Shown here: piece after piece, positions 42,962 through 51,750 of the stretch | How positions within the stretch are numbered: the stretch's first letter is position 1 | Layout of the letters: each line of letters begins with the position of its first letter | NCBI GenBank assembly: GCA_036401375.1 | Contig: DASWVB010000027.1 | Span: forward strand, 226,005-290,004 | Source: DASWUZ01 sp036401375 | Lineage (GTDB): Bacteria > Acidobacteriota > Terriglobia > Terriglobales > Acidobacteriaceae | Direction: 5' to 3' | DNA: 64,000 nt | Program-made: the position numbers and the translations under genes | Notes under the pieces: generated by a model | The model's input: the letters and a program-made list of their open reading frames with translations, nothing else | The model's database searches: none | What the model was told of the DNA's origin: nothing

Positions 42962-44257
42962 CTACGGGGCGACCGGGAGGCGGATGGGTTCACGAACGAG
43001 CACAACGTAGCAGAGTGCTCCGGCGAGTGTAACCGCCGCGCAAATCGTTAATCCGAGCGCGAAGGAATGCGTTCGGTCGAGGATGAAGCCGGTGAGTACC
43101 GGCGCGATCGAGGCGCACACAAAGCTGCCGAAGTTCTGAATGGCGCCGACGGATGCGACCATTCCCGCCGGCGCGACGATCTGAACTAATCCCCAGGCCG
43201 ACGTACCTGCAAAGTGGATGAAGAAGAGCGCCATGCTGATCACGCCCACCGCACCCGCGACCGTCGCAGTGTGCGTTACCAGCAGGGTACAGGCGGCGGA
43301 GCAGATCATCCCGGCGAGGATGAGGCGCTTTCGGCTCCGCATGAGGTCGTGACCTCGCTCGGCCAGGCGGTCGGCTACGATCCCGTTGACCAGCATGCCG
43401 AGTGCTCCCGCGAGGAACGGGATAGTGGCGACGGTACCGCTTGTTGCGAGACTGAGATGGTGAGTGCCCTCGAGGTAGCCGGGCAGCCATGAGAGATAGA
43501 GCCATGCGGTGTAGTTGATGCCGCCGAAGCCAAACATCATGCCCCACATGGTTTGCAGGCGAAAGAGGCCGAGCCAGTCACCCAGGGAGACCCTGTGCGG
43601 CGGATTACCAGGATCGCGTCCGCGGTCGAGGTAGGCTGCCTCCTCAAGGGTGAGGTCAACCTGCTCCCGGTCGCGGTTCAGCGGGAACCAGGCGGCGGCC
43701 AGCGCCAGACCCGCTCCTCCGATGATCAGAAACATGCGCCTCCAGCCAAAGGCCAGCATGATGGCGGTGAGCAGAGGCGGCGCGAGAGCGAGGCCCAGCA
43801 TGGAAGACATGTTGACCGCACTCATGGCTCGCCCGCGATCTTCAACCGCGAACCAGTCGCTGACCGCCTTGACGCCGGCCGGCATGAAGGGGGCTTCGCC
43901 GAGGCCGAGGCCGATCCGCATAACCACGAAGATGGAGAAGCTGCGGACCAGCCCGGTTGCCATTTGCGCAAGTGACCAGACGCTCATCGCAACCCCGAGG
44001 ATGATACGCATCCCGGCACGGTCGAGCAGCGGGCCGGTCGGCAGCTGTGCCAGTCCGTAGGCGAGCGAAAAGGTGGAGATGAGCGCTCCCATCTGCGTTC
44101 CACTGAGGTGCATCTCGGAGCGGATGGTGGTGTTAGCAATGGCGAGTGAGCTGCGGTCGAGGAAGTTGATCACTCCCGCCAGCATCAGGAAGGCCAGCGT
44201 GGTGGCTTGGATGAGCCGGATGCGGCGCGGCCTGGTCTGGTGCGAGGTGGCAGCCAT
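42962..44257 (-). CDS. MFS transporter, anion:cation symporter (ACS/hexuronate-type) family
   Basis: 431-residue inner-membrane transporter with about 12 hydrophobic segments. The N-terminus LAGVINFLDRSSLAIANTTI and PTGPLLDRAGMR, with LGLGEAPFMPAGVKAVSDWF, are ACS-family hallmarks, a group importing organic anions such as hexuronates, galactonate or phthalate. It is divergent from the GH2/ROK pair, so a sugar-acid substrate is plausible, but this is inference. Confidence 0.88.
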   Translation of the reverse strand: MAATSHQTRPRRIRLIQATTLAFLMLAGVINFLDRSSLAIANTTIRSEMHLSGTQMGALISTFSLAYGLAQLPTGPLLDRAGMRIILGVAMSVWSLAQMATGLVRSFSIFVVMRIGLGLGEAPFMPAGVKAVSDWFAVEDRGRAMSAVNMSSMLGLALAPPLLTAIMLAFGWRRMFLIIGGAGLALAAAWFPLNRDREQVDLTLEEAAYLDRGRDPGNPPHRVSLGDWLGLFRLQTMWGMMFGFGGINYTAWLYLSWLPGYLEGTHHLSLATSGTVATIPFLAGALGMLVNGIVADRLAERGHDLMRSRKRLILAGMICSAACTLLVTHTATVAGAVGVISMALFFIHFAGTSAWGLVQIVAPAGMVASVGAIQNFGSFVCASIAPVLTGFILDRTHSFALGLTICAAVTLAGALCYVVLVREPIRLPVAP

Positions 44258-44396
44258 GTTCCGGCTAACGCTACCACATTGGACGCTGCTCGCATCGGGC
44301 CGCCTGTCCTGGCACTCTCACGGTTTCGCATCCGGCGCTCAGAAGGGGCTCAAAACCTTCCAGTCCTCCTTCAAATACAATCACCCGGGAGTCACA

Positions 44397-47387
44397 GTGA
44401 TAATGATCCGAATGAGAAACTGCGCACGGTACGTTCTGGCTGGCGCCATGCTTGTATCCATCCTTTCTTCCTCGCACCGCCTGACAGCGCAAGCGGCCTC
44501 AGGCGAGGCTGGCCGGCAAGCAGGGCGCGAGCGCCTGCTGATGGACTTCGGCTGGAAGTTCGCCCTCGGACACGAATTCGAGGCGAAGCAGGACTTCAAC
44601 TTCAACACCGTAACCTTCTCTTCCGCCAAGGCCGGCAGTGCCGACGGCCCTGCATCGCCCAGGTTTGACGATCGCGCATGGCAGGTGATCGACCTTCCCC
44701 ACGACTGGGCTGCGGCCCTGGCCTTCGACCCGCGAGGCGACGGAAATCATGGCTCGAAGGCCATCGGTCGCAACTTTCCCGAACATGACGTCGGCTGGTA
44801 CCGGAAGACGTTCAACGTGCCGGCCTCTGATCTTGGCCGCCGCATGGGGGTCCAGTTCGACGGGGTCTATCGCGACTCCGTTGCCTGGATCAACGGCCAC
44901 TACCTCGGAGAGGAGCACAGCGGATACAGCAGCTTCGCCTATGACATGACCGACTACCTCAACTATGGCGGCAGCAACGTGCTGGTGGTGCGGGCGAACG
45001 CGATTATCGAGGAGGGCTGGTTCTACGAGGGCGCCGGCATCTACCGCCACGTGTGGCTGACCAGGACTGCTCCGCTGCACGTGGCGCATGACGGCGCCTT
45101 TGTCACCACGGAGGTGAACGGCGACTCTGCCGCGGTGACTGCCAGGGTGACGGTGCAGAACGAAGGGCTTGACGATCAGACCTTCGCAATCGGGCAGACG
45201 ATTGTCGATGCGCAGGGCAAGACGATCGCGGCTGCCGACATTCCCCAGGCGAGTGTGAAGGCTGCCGAGTCAGGTGACTTCTCTACGCTGCTCCACGTCG
45301 CCAATCCGGCGCTTTGGTCGATCGAAACGCCCTATCTCCATAAGCTGATCACGACCATCTCGAGCGGCGGCAAGGTCGTCGACCGGTACGAGACTTCATT
45401 TGGTATTCGCACCATTCGCTGGGACGCCAACCAGGGCTTCTTCCTCAACGGCAAGCATGTGGAGATCAAGGGTACCGACGACCACCAGGACCACGCCGGA
45501 TTGGGTGTAGCTCTTCCCGACGAGATCAACGACTACAGGGTCGCGAGGCTCAAGGAGGCTGGATCGAACGCCATTCGCACCTCGCACCATCCGCCCACGC
45601 CCGAGCTGCTGGATGCCTGTGACCGCCTGGGGATGCTGGTGCTGGACGAACATCGGATGATGAGCACATCGCCGGAGATTCTTGACCAGCTCAGGCGGCT
45701 CGTGCTGCGCGATCGAAACCACCCCAGCGTGGTGCTCTGGTCGGTCGGGAATGAAGAGTGGGCGATCGAGGGCACGGTGCCGGGTGAGCGCATTAATGCA
45801 TTCATGCAGGCGTATGTGAAGCGCCTCGACCCCACCCGCCGCACTACCGTGGCTATGAGCTCGTCGGGCGGCGGCGTTTCGCTTACGACCGATGTCTTCG
45901 GCTTTAACTACTTCCGCCAGCATGATATCGACAAGATGCACGCCCGCTTTCCCGATCGGCCAGTGGTGGGCACGGAGGAGTCTTCCTCGACGACAACTCG
46001 TGGAGTCTATGTAGAAGACCTCAACCACCAGCATCTGACCGCCTACGACCACAACAAGGACGCGCATCATGCGTCGATTGAGGAGGCGTGGAACTTCCAT
46101 GTCTCGCGTCCGTTTTCCGCGGGCCTGTTCTACTGGACCGGCTTTGATTATCGCGGCGAGACGACTCCCTTTGGCTGGCCGGCGATCAGCTCGCAGTTCG
46201 GCCTGCTGGATACCTGCGGCTTCTTCAAAGACAATGCTTATCTGGTCAAGTCCTGGTGGACGAGCAAGCCGATGGTGCACGTGCTGCCGCACTGGAACTG
46301 GCCAGGGCGCGAGGGCGAGAGTATCAACGTTCGCGTCTACAGCAATGCTGCCGAGGTCGAACTGTCGCTTAACGGCCAGAGCCTTGGGCGCAAGCCAATG
46401 CCGCCGAACTCGCACCTCGAATGGGACGTGAAGTACGCGCCAGGAAAGCTGGTGGCGCGCGGCTACACGGATGGCAAGGAGGTCGCCAGCGACACCGTCG
46501 AGACAACCGGAGCTGCGGCAGCCATCCGCCTCACGGCTTACAAATCCGAGCTGCTGGGCAGAGAGGGATCGGGACTCAAGGCAGATGGGGAGTCCGTCTC
46601 GCTCATCACCGTCACCGTGACCGATAGCCAGGGCAGGATGGCGCGAACGGCCAGCAGTAACATCGCGTTCGCGCTCGATGGTCCAGGTAAGATCATCGGG
46701 GTTGGCAACGGTGATCCCTCGTCGCATGAGCCGGATCAGTACGTGGAATCTGTCAGCGCTGTACCACTGGTGGATTGGCGTCTGCTGCCAGTTGATGGTC
46801 CGTCAGACCGGCCGGAGGTCGCAGCAGACTACGATGATTCCAGCTGGAAGCGTGCCGAAGATCGACGTTGGGACGCGCCGCCAGTGACATCGGCTCCACC
46901 GGCAGCTACTGTGTATCGCGGCAGCTTTACTCTCCCGGACTTGGGGAACGGTGCCAGTGTCAAGCTGATCCTGCGCAACCTTGGTCAGCAGCAATCCATC
47001 TATCTCAACGGCAAGCTGCTGGGACGCGATCTGGCTCGCACCGCGGAGGGCTTTACCCTTGATCTGGACGCGAAGTCGTTGCGGCCAGGCAGGAATGTGG
47101 TTGCCGTCGTAGCAACCCCGATGCCGCGAGCGGCGCGTGCGGGAATGCAGTTCCGATGGAGCGATACCGGGCCCGGGTTAGTCCGCATTTCGACCCCGCC
47201 GGCGCAGTGGAAGCGAAGTCTGTTCAACGGGCTGGCGCAGGTCATTGTGCAATCTACTCAGCAGCCGGGCGAGATCAGGCTTAAGGCCACGTCGACAGGA
47301 CTCTTGCCGGCGGAACTGCCCATCGAGTCAACCCCAGCCACTCTGCGTGCCGCCGTGCCTGCCCAGCAGGTGGAACCGGGCCGGTGA
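44397..47387 (+). CDS. Glycoside hydrolase family 2 beta-galactosidase-like, secreted
   Basis: 996-residue exported enzyme. GTG 44397 has GGGAG five bases upstream; ATG 44403 is an alternative. A signal peptide (YVLAGAMLVSILSS) precedes the jelly-roll sugar-binding domain (WQVIDLPHDW, then VGWYRKTFNVP), an Ig-like domain and the TIM barrel with FFLNGKHVEIKGTDDHQDH and AIRTSHHPPTPELLDACDRL. The acid/base is E453 (GNEEW) and the nucleophile E527 (VGTEES). C-terminal domains include a DUF4982-like region and a second jelly-roll (LKLILRNLGQQQSIYLNGKL-type). It likely releases beta-galactosyl or related residues. The ROK kinase follows after 7 bases. Confidence 0.9.
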   Translation: MIMIRMRNCARYVLAGAMLVSILSSSHRLTAQAASGEAGRQAGRERLLMDFGWKFALGHEFEAKQDFNFNTVTFSSAKAGSADGPASPRFDDRAWQVIDLPHDWAAALAFDPRGDGNHGSKAIGRNFPEHDVGWYRKTFNVPASDLGRRMGVQFDGVYRDSVAWINGHYLGEEHSGYSSFAYDMTDYLNYGGSNVLVVRANAIIEEGWFYEGAGIYRHVWLTRTAPLHVAHDGAFVTTEVNGDSAAVTARVTVQNEGLDDQTFAIGQTIVDAQGKTIAAADIPQASVKAAESGDFSTLLHVANPALWSIETPYLHKLITTISSGGKVVDRYETSFGIRTIRWDANQGFFLNGKHVEIKGTDDHQDHAGLGVALPDEINDYRVARLKEAGSNAIRTSHHPPTPELLDACDRLGMLVLDEHRMMSTSPEILDQLRRLVLRDRNHPSVVLWSVGNEEWAIEGTVPGERINAFMQAYVKRLDPTRRTTVAMSSSGGGVSLTTDVFGFNYFRQHDIDKMHARFPDRPVVGTEESSSTTTRGVYVEDLNHQHLTAYDHNKDAHHASIEEAWNFHVSRPFSAGLFYWTGFDYRGETTPFGWPAISSQFGLLDTCGFFKDNAYLVKSWWTSKPMVHVLPHWNWPGREGESINVRVYSNAAEVELSLNGQSLGRKPMPPNSHLEWDVKYAPGKLVARGYTDGKEVASDTVETTGAAAAIRLTAYKSELLGREGSGLKADGESVSLITVTVTDSQGRMARTASSNIAFALDGPGKIIGVGNGDPSSHEPDQYVESVSAVPLVDWRLLPVDGPSDRPEVAADYDDSSWKRAEDRRWDAPPVTSAPPAATVYRGSFTLPDLGNGASVKLILRNLGQQQSIYLNGKLLGRDLARTAEGFTLDLDAKSLRPGRNVVAVVATPMPRAARAGMQFRWSDTGPGLVRISTPPAQWKRSLFNGLAQVIVQSTQQPGEIRLKATSTGLLPAELPIESTPATLRAAVPAQQVEPGR

Positions 47388-47394
47388 CCCAGCT

Positions 47395-48390
47395 ATGTAC
47401 GTGAGGTTGAACAGCCCGCCATTGAAAGACGAACACCTGGAAGACGAACACGTGGAAGGCGAACACCTGGAAGAGGAAACCCTGGAGAGCGTGGTCGCGA
47501 TAGATGTAGGTGGCAGCCACGTATCGGCTGCTACCTATAACTTTAGAGCTCGGCAGCTTGGCGAGGTCCACGAGATACCGATCTCCTTGACGGCAGCAGC
47601 GGACGAGTTCATGGACGCGCTTGTGTCGCTCTGCCGAGCCGCTGAATCTGGCATCGTTGGTGGATTGTCGATAGCGATGCCAAATCCCTTTGACTACCAG
47701 CACGGCATCAGTTACATGACCCACAAGCTGAAGTCTCTTTATGGAATAGATTTGCGCCACGGGCTCTCTGCCCGTTTGCAGTGCGAGGCTGAATCGATCC
47801 ACTTCCTCAATGATGCCGCGGCTTACCTGATCGGTGAGGTATACCAGGGTGCGGCGAGGGGCGTCGATCGCGTTGTGGTGATCACTCTGGGCACGGGTAT
47901 CGGCTCCGCCTTCGCAACCGGCGGCGAGGTAGCCGGCAGCGGACCTGGAGTGCCCGCAGGGGGCGAGATATGGAACCTGCCGTACCGTGAGGGAATTGTC
48001 GAGGATTGGGCGGGCACTGCCGCCATCCAGCGGCTGCATCTCGAGGCGACGGGTGAGCACGCGTCCGTGCGGGATATCGCAGCGGCAGCCGGCGAGGGCA
48101 ACCCCGCAGCACGAGAGACCTTTGCCCGCTTTGGGCGCGACCTCGGAAAGCTGCTGCACTTTGCTACGGCGGATTTTGCACCGCAGCGGATCGTCATCGG
48201 TGGCGGGATCGCCCGCTCTGCTCACTTGTTTCTTGCCGATGCGCAGGGTGAAGTGGCGGAGCTCGGCATCGAGCTGCGTGTCTCGGAACTGTCGGATCGG
48301 GCTCCGCTGATCGGGGCTGCAATCGCCTGGAAGCGACACCACTCGGATTCCGGCAAGCAAGCTACTCCCCCGGCAGGCGCGGTGCTCTGA
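47395..48390 (+). CDS. ROK-family sugar kinase
   Basis: 331-residue kinase of the ROK family, presumably phosphorylating the sugar freed by the GH2 enzyme. The phosphate-binding motif AIDVGGSH, the ITLGTGIGSAF adenosine/phosphate segment and IVIGGGIARS are visible. The Zn-binding CxCGxxGC motif of many ROK proteins is absent. Residues 13-32 are four pentapeptide repeats encoded by a 15-bp tandem repeat, ahead of the domain. ATG 47395 is 7 bases after the GH2 stop, so they form an operon. Confidence 0.85.
   Translation: MYVRLNSPPLKDEHLEDEHVEGEHLEEETLESVVAIDVGGSHVSAATYNFRARQLGEVHEIPISLTAAADEFMDALVSLCRAAESGIVGGLSIAMPNPFDYQHGISYMTHKLKSLYGIDLRHGLSARLQCEAESIHFLNDAAAYLIGEVYQGAARGVDRVVVITLGTGIGSAFATGGEVAGSGPGVPAGGEIWNLPYREGIVEDWAGTAAIQRLHLEATGEHASVRDIAAAAGEGNPAARETFARFGRDLGKLLHFATADFAPQRIVIGGGIARSAHLFLADAQGEVAELGIELRVSELSDRAPLIGAAIAWKRHHSDSGKQATPPAGAVL
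47431..47490 (+). repeat. 15-bp tandem repeat (4 units) inside the ROK kinase gene
   Basis: Four 15-bp units of GAACACCTGGAAGAC type (47431, 47446, 47461, 47476) encode acidic pentapeptides EHLED-like at residues 13-32. Unit length keeps frame, so slippage would change length without frameshift. Confidence 0.9.
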
Positions 48391-48518
48391 GCGCCCATCA
48401 ATAACACGTCGAGACGCCAGCCTGGCAACACGGAGCTGCCACCGCCAGCGGACAGTCTCGAGTGAGTCTCGTCCGCTGAAGTGGGGAGCGCGCCGGCGAG
48501 GCAGGTCGCCACCAGAAA

Positions 48519-51500
48519 CTAGCGGGTCATCAGGTACTCCACCTGCTGCTCGATTTCCGTGATCTGGATGGGTTCGAGCTTGAGGTCCTCGAGCTGACGA
48601 TTTAGCCTGGGCACGTCAATAGACTTCAACCTGCTCCAATCCTTCTCGCGTTCCGCAGCAGTCTTGCGGGCCTGCTCGTAGATCACCAGGGCGGAGGCGG
48701 GCGTCTCACGATGGCCGCTCTCTACCACTCGCAAAGCAGTCGTCAGAGCGGCGTTTGCGGGGAGCAGCCCTGTCTCGTTCCCCGGTTCAGCGCCAAGCAT
48801 CTGCGTGAGGTCTGAGGTCAGGCTTTGTAGATTCCCGCTCAATTCGCTGTGGGTGGCTGCAGCCGTTGCGAGTGAGTCGAGCCTCTGCTGCACTGATTGC
48901 GATTCCGCCAGAGCCTTGCGGCTGCGCAATAGGTCCTCGTAGATGCGGCGCCCCAACGCATACTGCTGCTGCATGACTCCAACGGTGACCTCCAGACGCG
49001 GATCGACGAGTACCTTCAGCGGTCGCTCATAGCGGGTACCATCCACCGTCAGGCAAACGCGGTACATGCCGGGCGGAACGCGCGGACCGTGCGGTGCGCC
49101 AGCGTCATCGTCGGCGTCCGCATCGAGCGAGATACCCGAGTCGCCTGAGGCCAGGTCCCATAGGAATCGGTGCTGCCCCGGACTGGTTGCCAGCGTCTGA
49201 GGCACAGGGAACCATCGCTCCGCTATGGGCATGGGGGGATGTTTCGCAGGATGAGACTCTTCGCTTGAGAAATGCCGGACGACCGCGCCGCTACTGTCGA
49301 CTACCTCTAAGGTGATCTTCTCAGCGGACTGCTTGAGCAGGTAGTCGAATATTGCGCCCTGCGGCGGGTTTTCAGCGGTGGGCTCCTCAGGAGGTAGAGG
49401 GGTGCCGACGAACTGGTCGTTGTCGACGCGCACAGCAGGCGAGGGAGTATAGAGCAACGCTCGCGGCGATCTATCCGCCTCGGCTGTCTCGCGCAGTGGA
49501 GTTATGTCGTCCAGAATCCAGAACGAGCGCCCGTGAGTCGCCACCACAAGGTCGTCGCCGTGCACCTCTATGTCGCGTACGGACGTGACCGGCAGGTTCA
49601 TCTGGAGCGGCTGCCAGCTTGCACCCGCGTTAAAGGATGCATAAATTCCTAGCTCAGTGCCCGCATAAAGCAGGTCTTTTTGCTGCGTGTCCTCTCGGAC
49701 TACATTCACAAAGCTGTCGGAAGCTATACCGCTGGCGGAGAGCTTCCATGTCTTGCCGTAGTCATGTGTGATGTAGAGGTAGGGCTTCCGGTCATCAAGC
49801 CTGTGCCGGTCTACGGCAGCATAGGCCGTGGCCGCGTCGAAACGGGATGCCTCTATGACGGCTATCTTGCTCCACGCGGTAAGTCCCTGCGGGGTTACAT
49901 TCTGCCATGTCTTGCCACTATCTCTCGTGAGGTGAATGAGACCTGTATCGCTGCCGGCCCATATCTGCGCAGCGTCGAGGGGTGAGGGAGCGATCGTGTA
50001 CACGACGCCGTAGCCTCGCTCGCGCGCATTGTCTACCGTTGTCGGGCCCGAGTCCGGAGCGGCTTTGATGGCTCCGGTCAGATCGGGACTTATCTCCTTC
50101 CAAACCAGCCCGCCGTCTGTCGTCTTCATGACGTACTGCGTACCTAGGTAGAGGGAGGTGTGGTCGGCTGGAGAAAATACAAGCACCGGAGTCCATGGAT
50201 CGCGATACTTCCGTTTCGAGATTTCCAGGTCAAAAGCGCCTAATGGCCAGGGAGTTACATTCTGGCTGAAAGATGTCTTTCGATCGAAGCGCTCCACGTC
50301 GCCATAGGTCCCGGTAATGTAGATATTGTTTTCGTCCTTAGGATCGATAGCTATGTAGCCGCTCTCGCTTCCTCCCGGCTCAAACCAGTCTCTCGGCGTG
50401 ATCTGCCCGTGATCCGTACTGCTGAGGACTGCAATAGCTCCGCTGTCCTGCTGGGAGCCGTAAACCGCGTAGGGAAAGGCGTGATCGGTAGTCACGTGGT
50501 AAAGCTGGGCCGTGGGCTGGTTATACCAGGTAGACCAGGTCTTACCATAATCCAGGCTTATGCTTGTACCCTGGTCGACACCTAGAAGCAAGCGGGCGGA
50601 GTTAGTGGGGTCAACCCATACCTGGTGGTAGTCATCGCCGCCCGGTGCTCCACGAACTACCTGTATTGTCTTGCCGCCGTCTTCCGTTCTGTAAAGTGCG
50701 ACGTTAGGAATGTAGAGTACGTCGGCGTTTTCAGGATCAATGGTGATGCAGTTGAAGTACCATGCACGGCTGGTAAGTCGCGGATCGGCGTTCGCCAGTG
50801 TCCAGTGATCGCCGCCATCGTTGGAACGATAGAGTCCTGACATCTTCTTATCAGCAATCAGCGCGTACACGCGGCGTCCATCGGCTGAAACTGCGACTCC
50901 CACGCGCCCCCATGCACCGCCGGGCAGGCCGCTTCCAGTAACGGCCTGCCAGGTTTCGCCGGCATCCAGCGATCGATAGAGTCCGTTACCGGACCCCTCC
51001 AGCGGGGCATAGGTGCTCCACGGCGGCCGATGCGCATTCCAGGTACCGGCAAACAACTCCTTGTTATTTGAAGTAGCAATTGCGAGGTCGGAGATACCTA
51101 CGTCAGGACCCTTGTCCAGTACGCGCTTCCACGTACCACCGCCGTCAATCGACTTATACACGCCACGCTCGTCGTTAGGTTTGTATGCGTGGCCGAGTGC
51201 TCCTACATAAACTAGATTTGGGTCTTTGGAGTCAACGATGATGCGACTGATCTGCCGCGTGTCGTGCAACCCCACACTCTTCCACGTCATGCCGGCGTCC
51301 ATCGACTTATATACTCCATCGCCGGACGCAAGGTCGGAGCGGATGTCGGACTCCCCGCTTCCTGCATAGATGATAGAAGGGCTTGAGGGACTCACCGCAA
51401 GGGCGCCTATCGAAGCAGTCGGCATGCTGTCAAAGACCGGCTTCCACACCGTGCCCGCATCAGTCGTCTTCCATACGCCGCCATCGACAGACCCGAAGTA

Positions 51501-51695
51501 GAAGTCTGTAGAACTTCCCGGAACGCCGCTGACTGCAACTGCGCGGCCGCCGCGGAATGGGCCTATCAGCCGCCAGCTTAGTCCGTTGAAGTAGGTAGAC
51601 GGAACATCCTGCGCCAAAGCGTGCGCTATAGACCCGAGGCAGATGAGAGCCGCGGCGACTCGGCGAAATGACAGACGATATCTTGAAAGAATCAA
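48519..51695 (-). CDS. Secreted BNR/sortilin-like propeller protein (1)
   Basis: 1058-residue exported protein of the VPS10/sortilin-like, BNR-repeat 'glycosyl hydrolase' group. TTG 51695 (MILSRYRLSFRRVAAALICL) has AGAAGG about seven bases upstream and yields a signal peptide; upstream ATGs would overlap the TonB receptor gene. The first domain begins LSWRLIGPFRGGRAVAVSGV and carries BNR/Asp-box motifs (SVDGGVWKTTDAGTVWKP; GDGVYKSMDAGMTWK). A second propeller, then Ig-like (VRHFSSEE) and helical C-terminal parts follow. Enzymatic activity is not shown for the group. It is encoded just downstream of the TonB receptor. Confidence 0.85.
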   Translation of the reverse strand: MILSRYRLSFRRVAAALICLGSIAHALAQDVPSTYFNGLSWRLIGPFRGGRAVAVSGVPGSSTDFYFGSVDGGVWKTTDAGTVWKPVFDSMPTASIGALAVSPSSPSIIYAGSGESDIRSDLASGDGVYKSMDAGMTWKSVGLHDTRQISRIIVDSKDPNLVYVGALGHAYKPNDERGVYKSIDGGGTWKRVLDKGPDVGISDLAIATSNNKELFAGTWNAHRPPWSTYAPLEGSGNGLYRSLDAGETWQAVTGSGLPGGAWGRVGVAVSADGRRVYALIADKKMSGLYRSNDGGDHWTLANADPRLTSRAWYFNCITIDPENADVLYIPNVALYRTEDGGKTIQVVRGAPGGDDYHQVWVDPTNSARLLLGVDQGTSISLDYGKTWSTWYNQPTAQLYHVTTDHAFPYAVYGSQQDSGAIAVLSSTDHGQITPRDWFEPGGSESGYIAIDPKDENNIYITGTYGDVERFDRKTSFSQNVTPWPLGAFDLEISKRKYRDPWTPVLVFSPADHTSLYLGTQYVMKTTDGGLVWKEISPDLTGAIKAAPDSGPTTVDNARERGYGVVYTIAPSPLDAAQIWAGSDTGLIHLTRDSGKTWQNVTPQGLTAWSKIAVIEASRFDAATAYAAVDRHRLDDRKPYLYITHDYGKTWKLSASGIASDSFVNVVREDTQQKDLLYAGTELGIYASFNAGASWQPLQMNLPVTSVRDIEVHGDDLVVATHGRSFWILDDITPLRETAEADRSPRALLYTPSPAVRVDNDQFVGTPLPPEEPTAENPPQGAIFDYLLKQSAEKITLEVVDSSGAVVRHFSSEESHPAKHPPMPIAERWFPVPQTLATSPGQHRFLWDLASGDSGISLDADADDDAGAPHGPRVPPGMYRVCLTVDGTRYERPLKVLVDPRLEVTVGVMQQQYALGRRIYEDLLRSRKALAESQSVQQRLDSLATAAATHSELSGNLQSLTSDLTQMLGAEPGNETGLLPANAALTTALRVVESGHRETPASALVIYEQARKTAAEREKDWSRLKSIDVPRLNRQLEDLKLEPIQITEIEQQVEYLMTR

Positions 51696-51750
51696 GGAAG
51701 GCCCTTCTTGTTCAATGTTGTAGGTAGTACTTAGGCTGCCGACGATTGAC

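Noticed and set aside
44073..44396. N-terminal extension of the GH2 enzyme
   Set aside because: Overlaps the divergent MFS gene and would bury the signal peptide.
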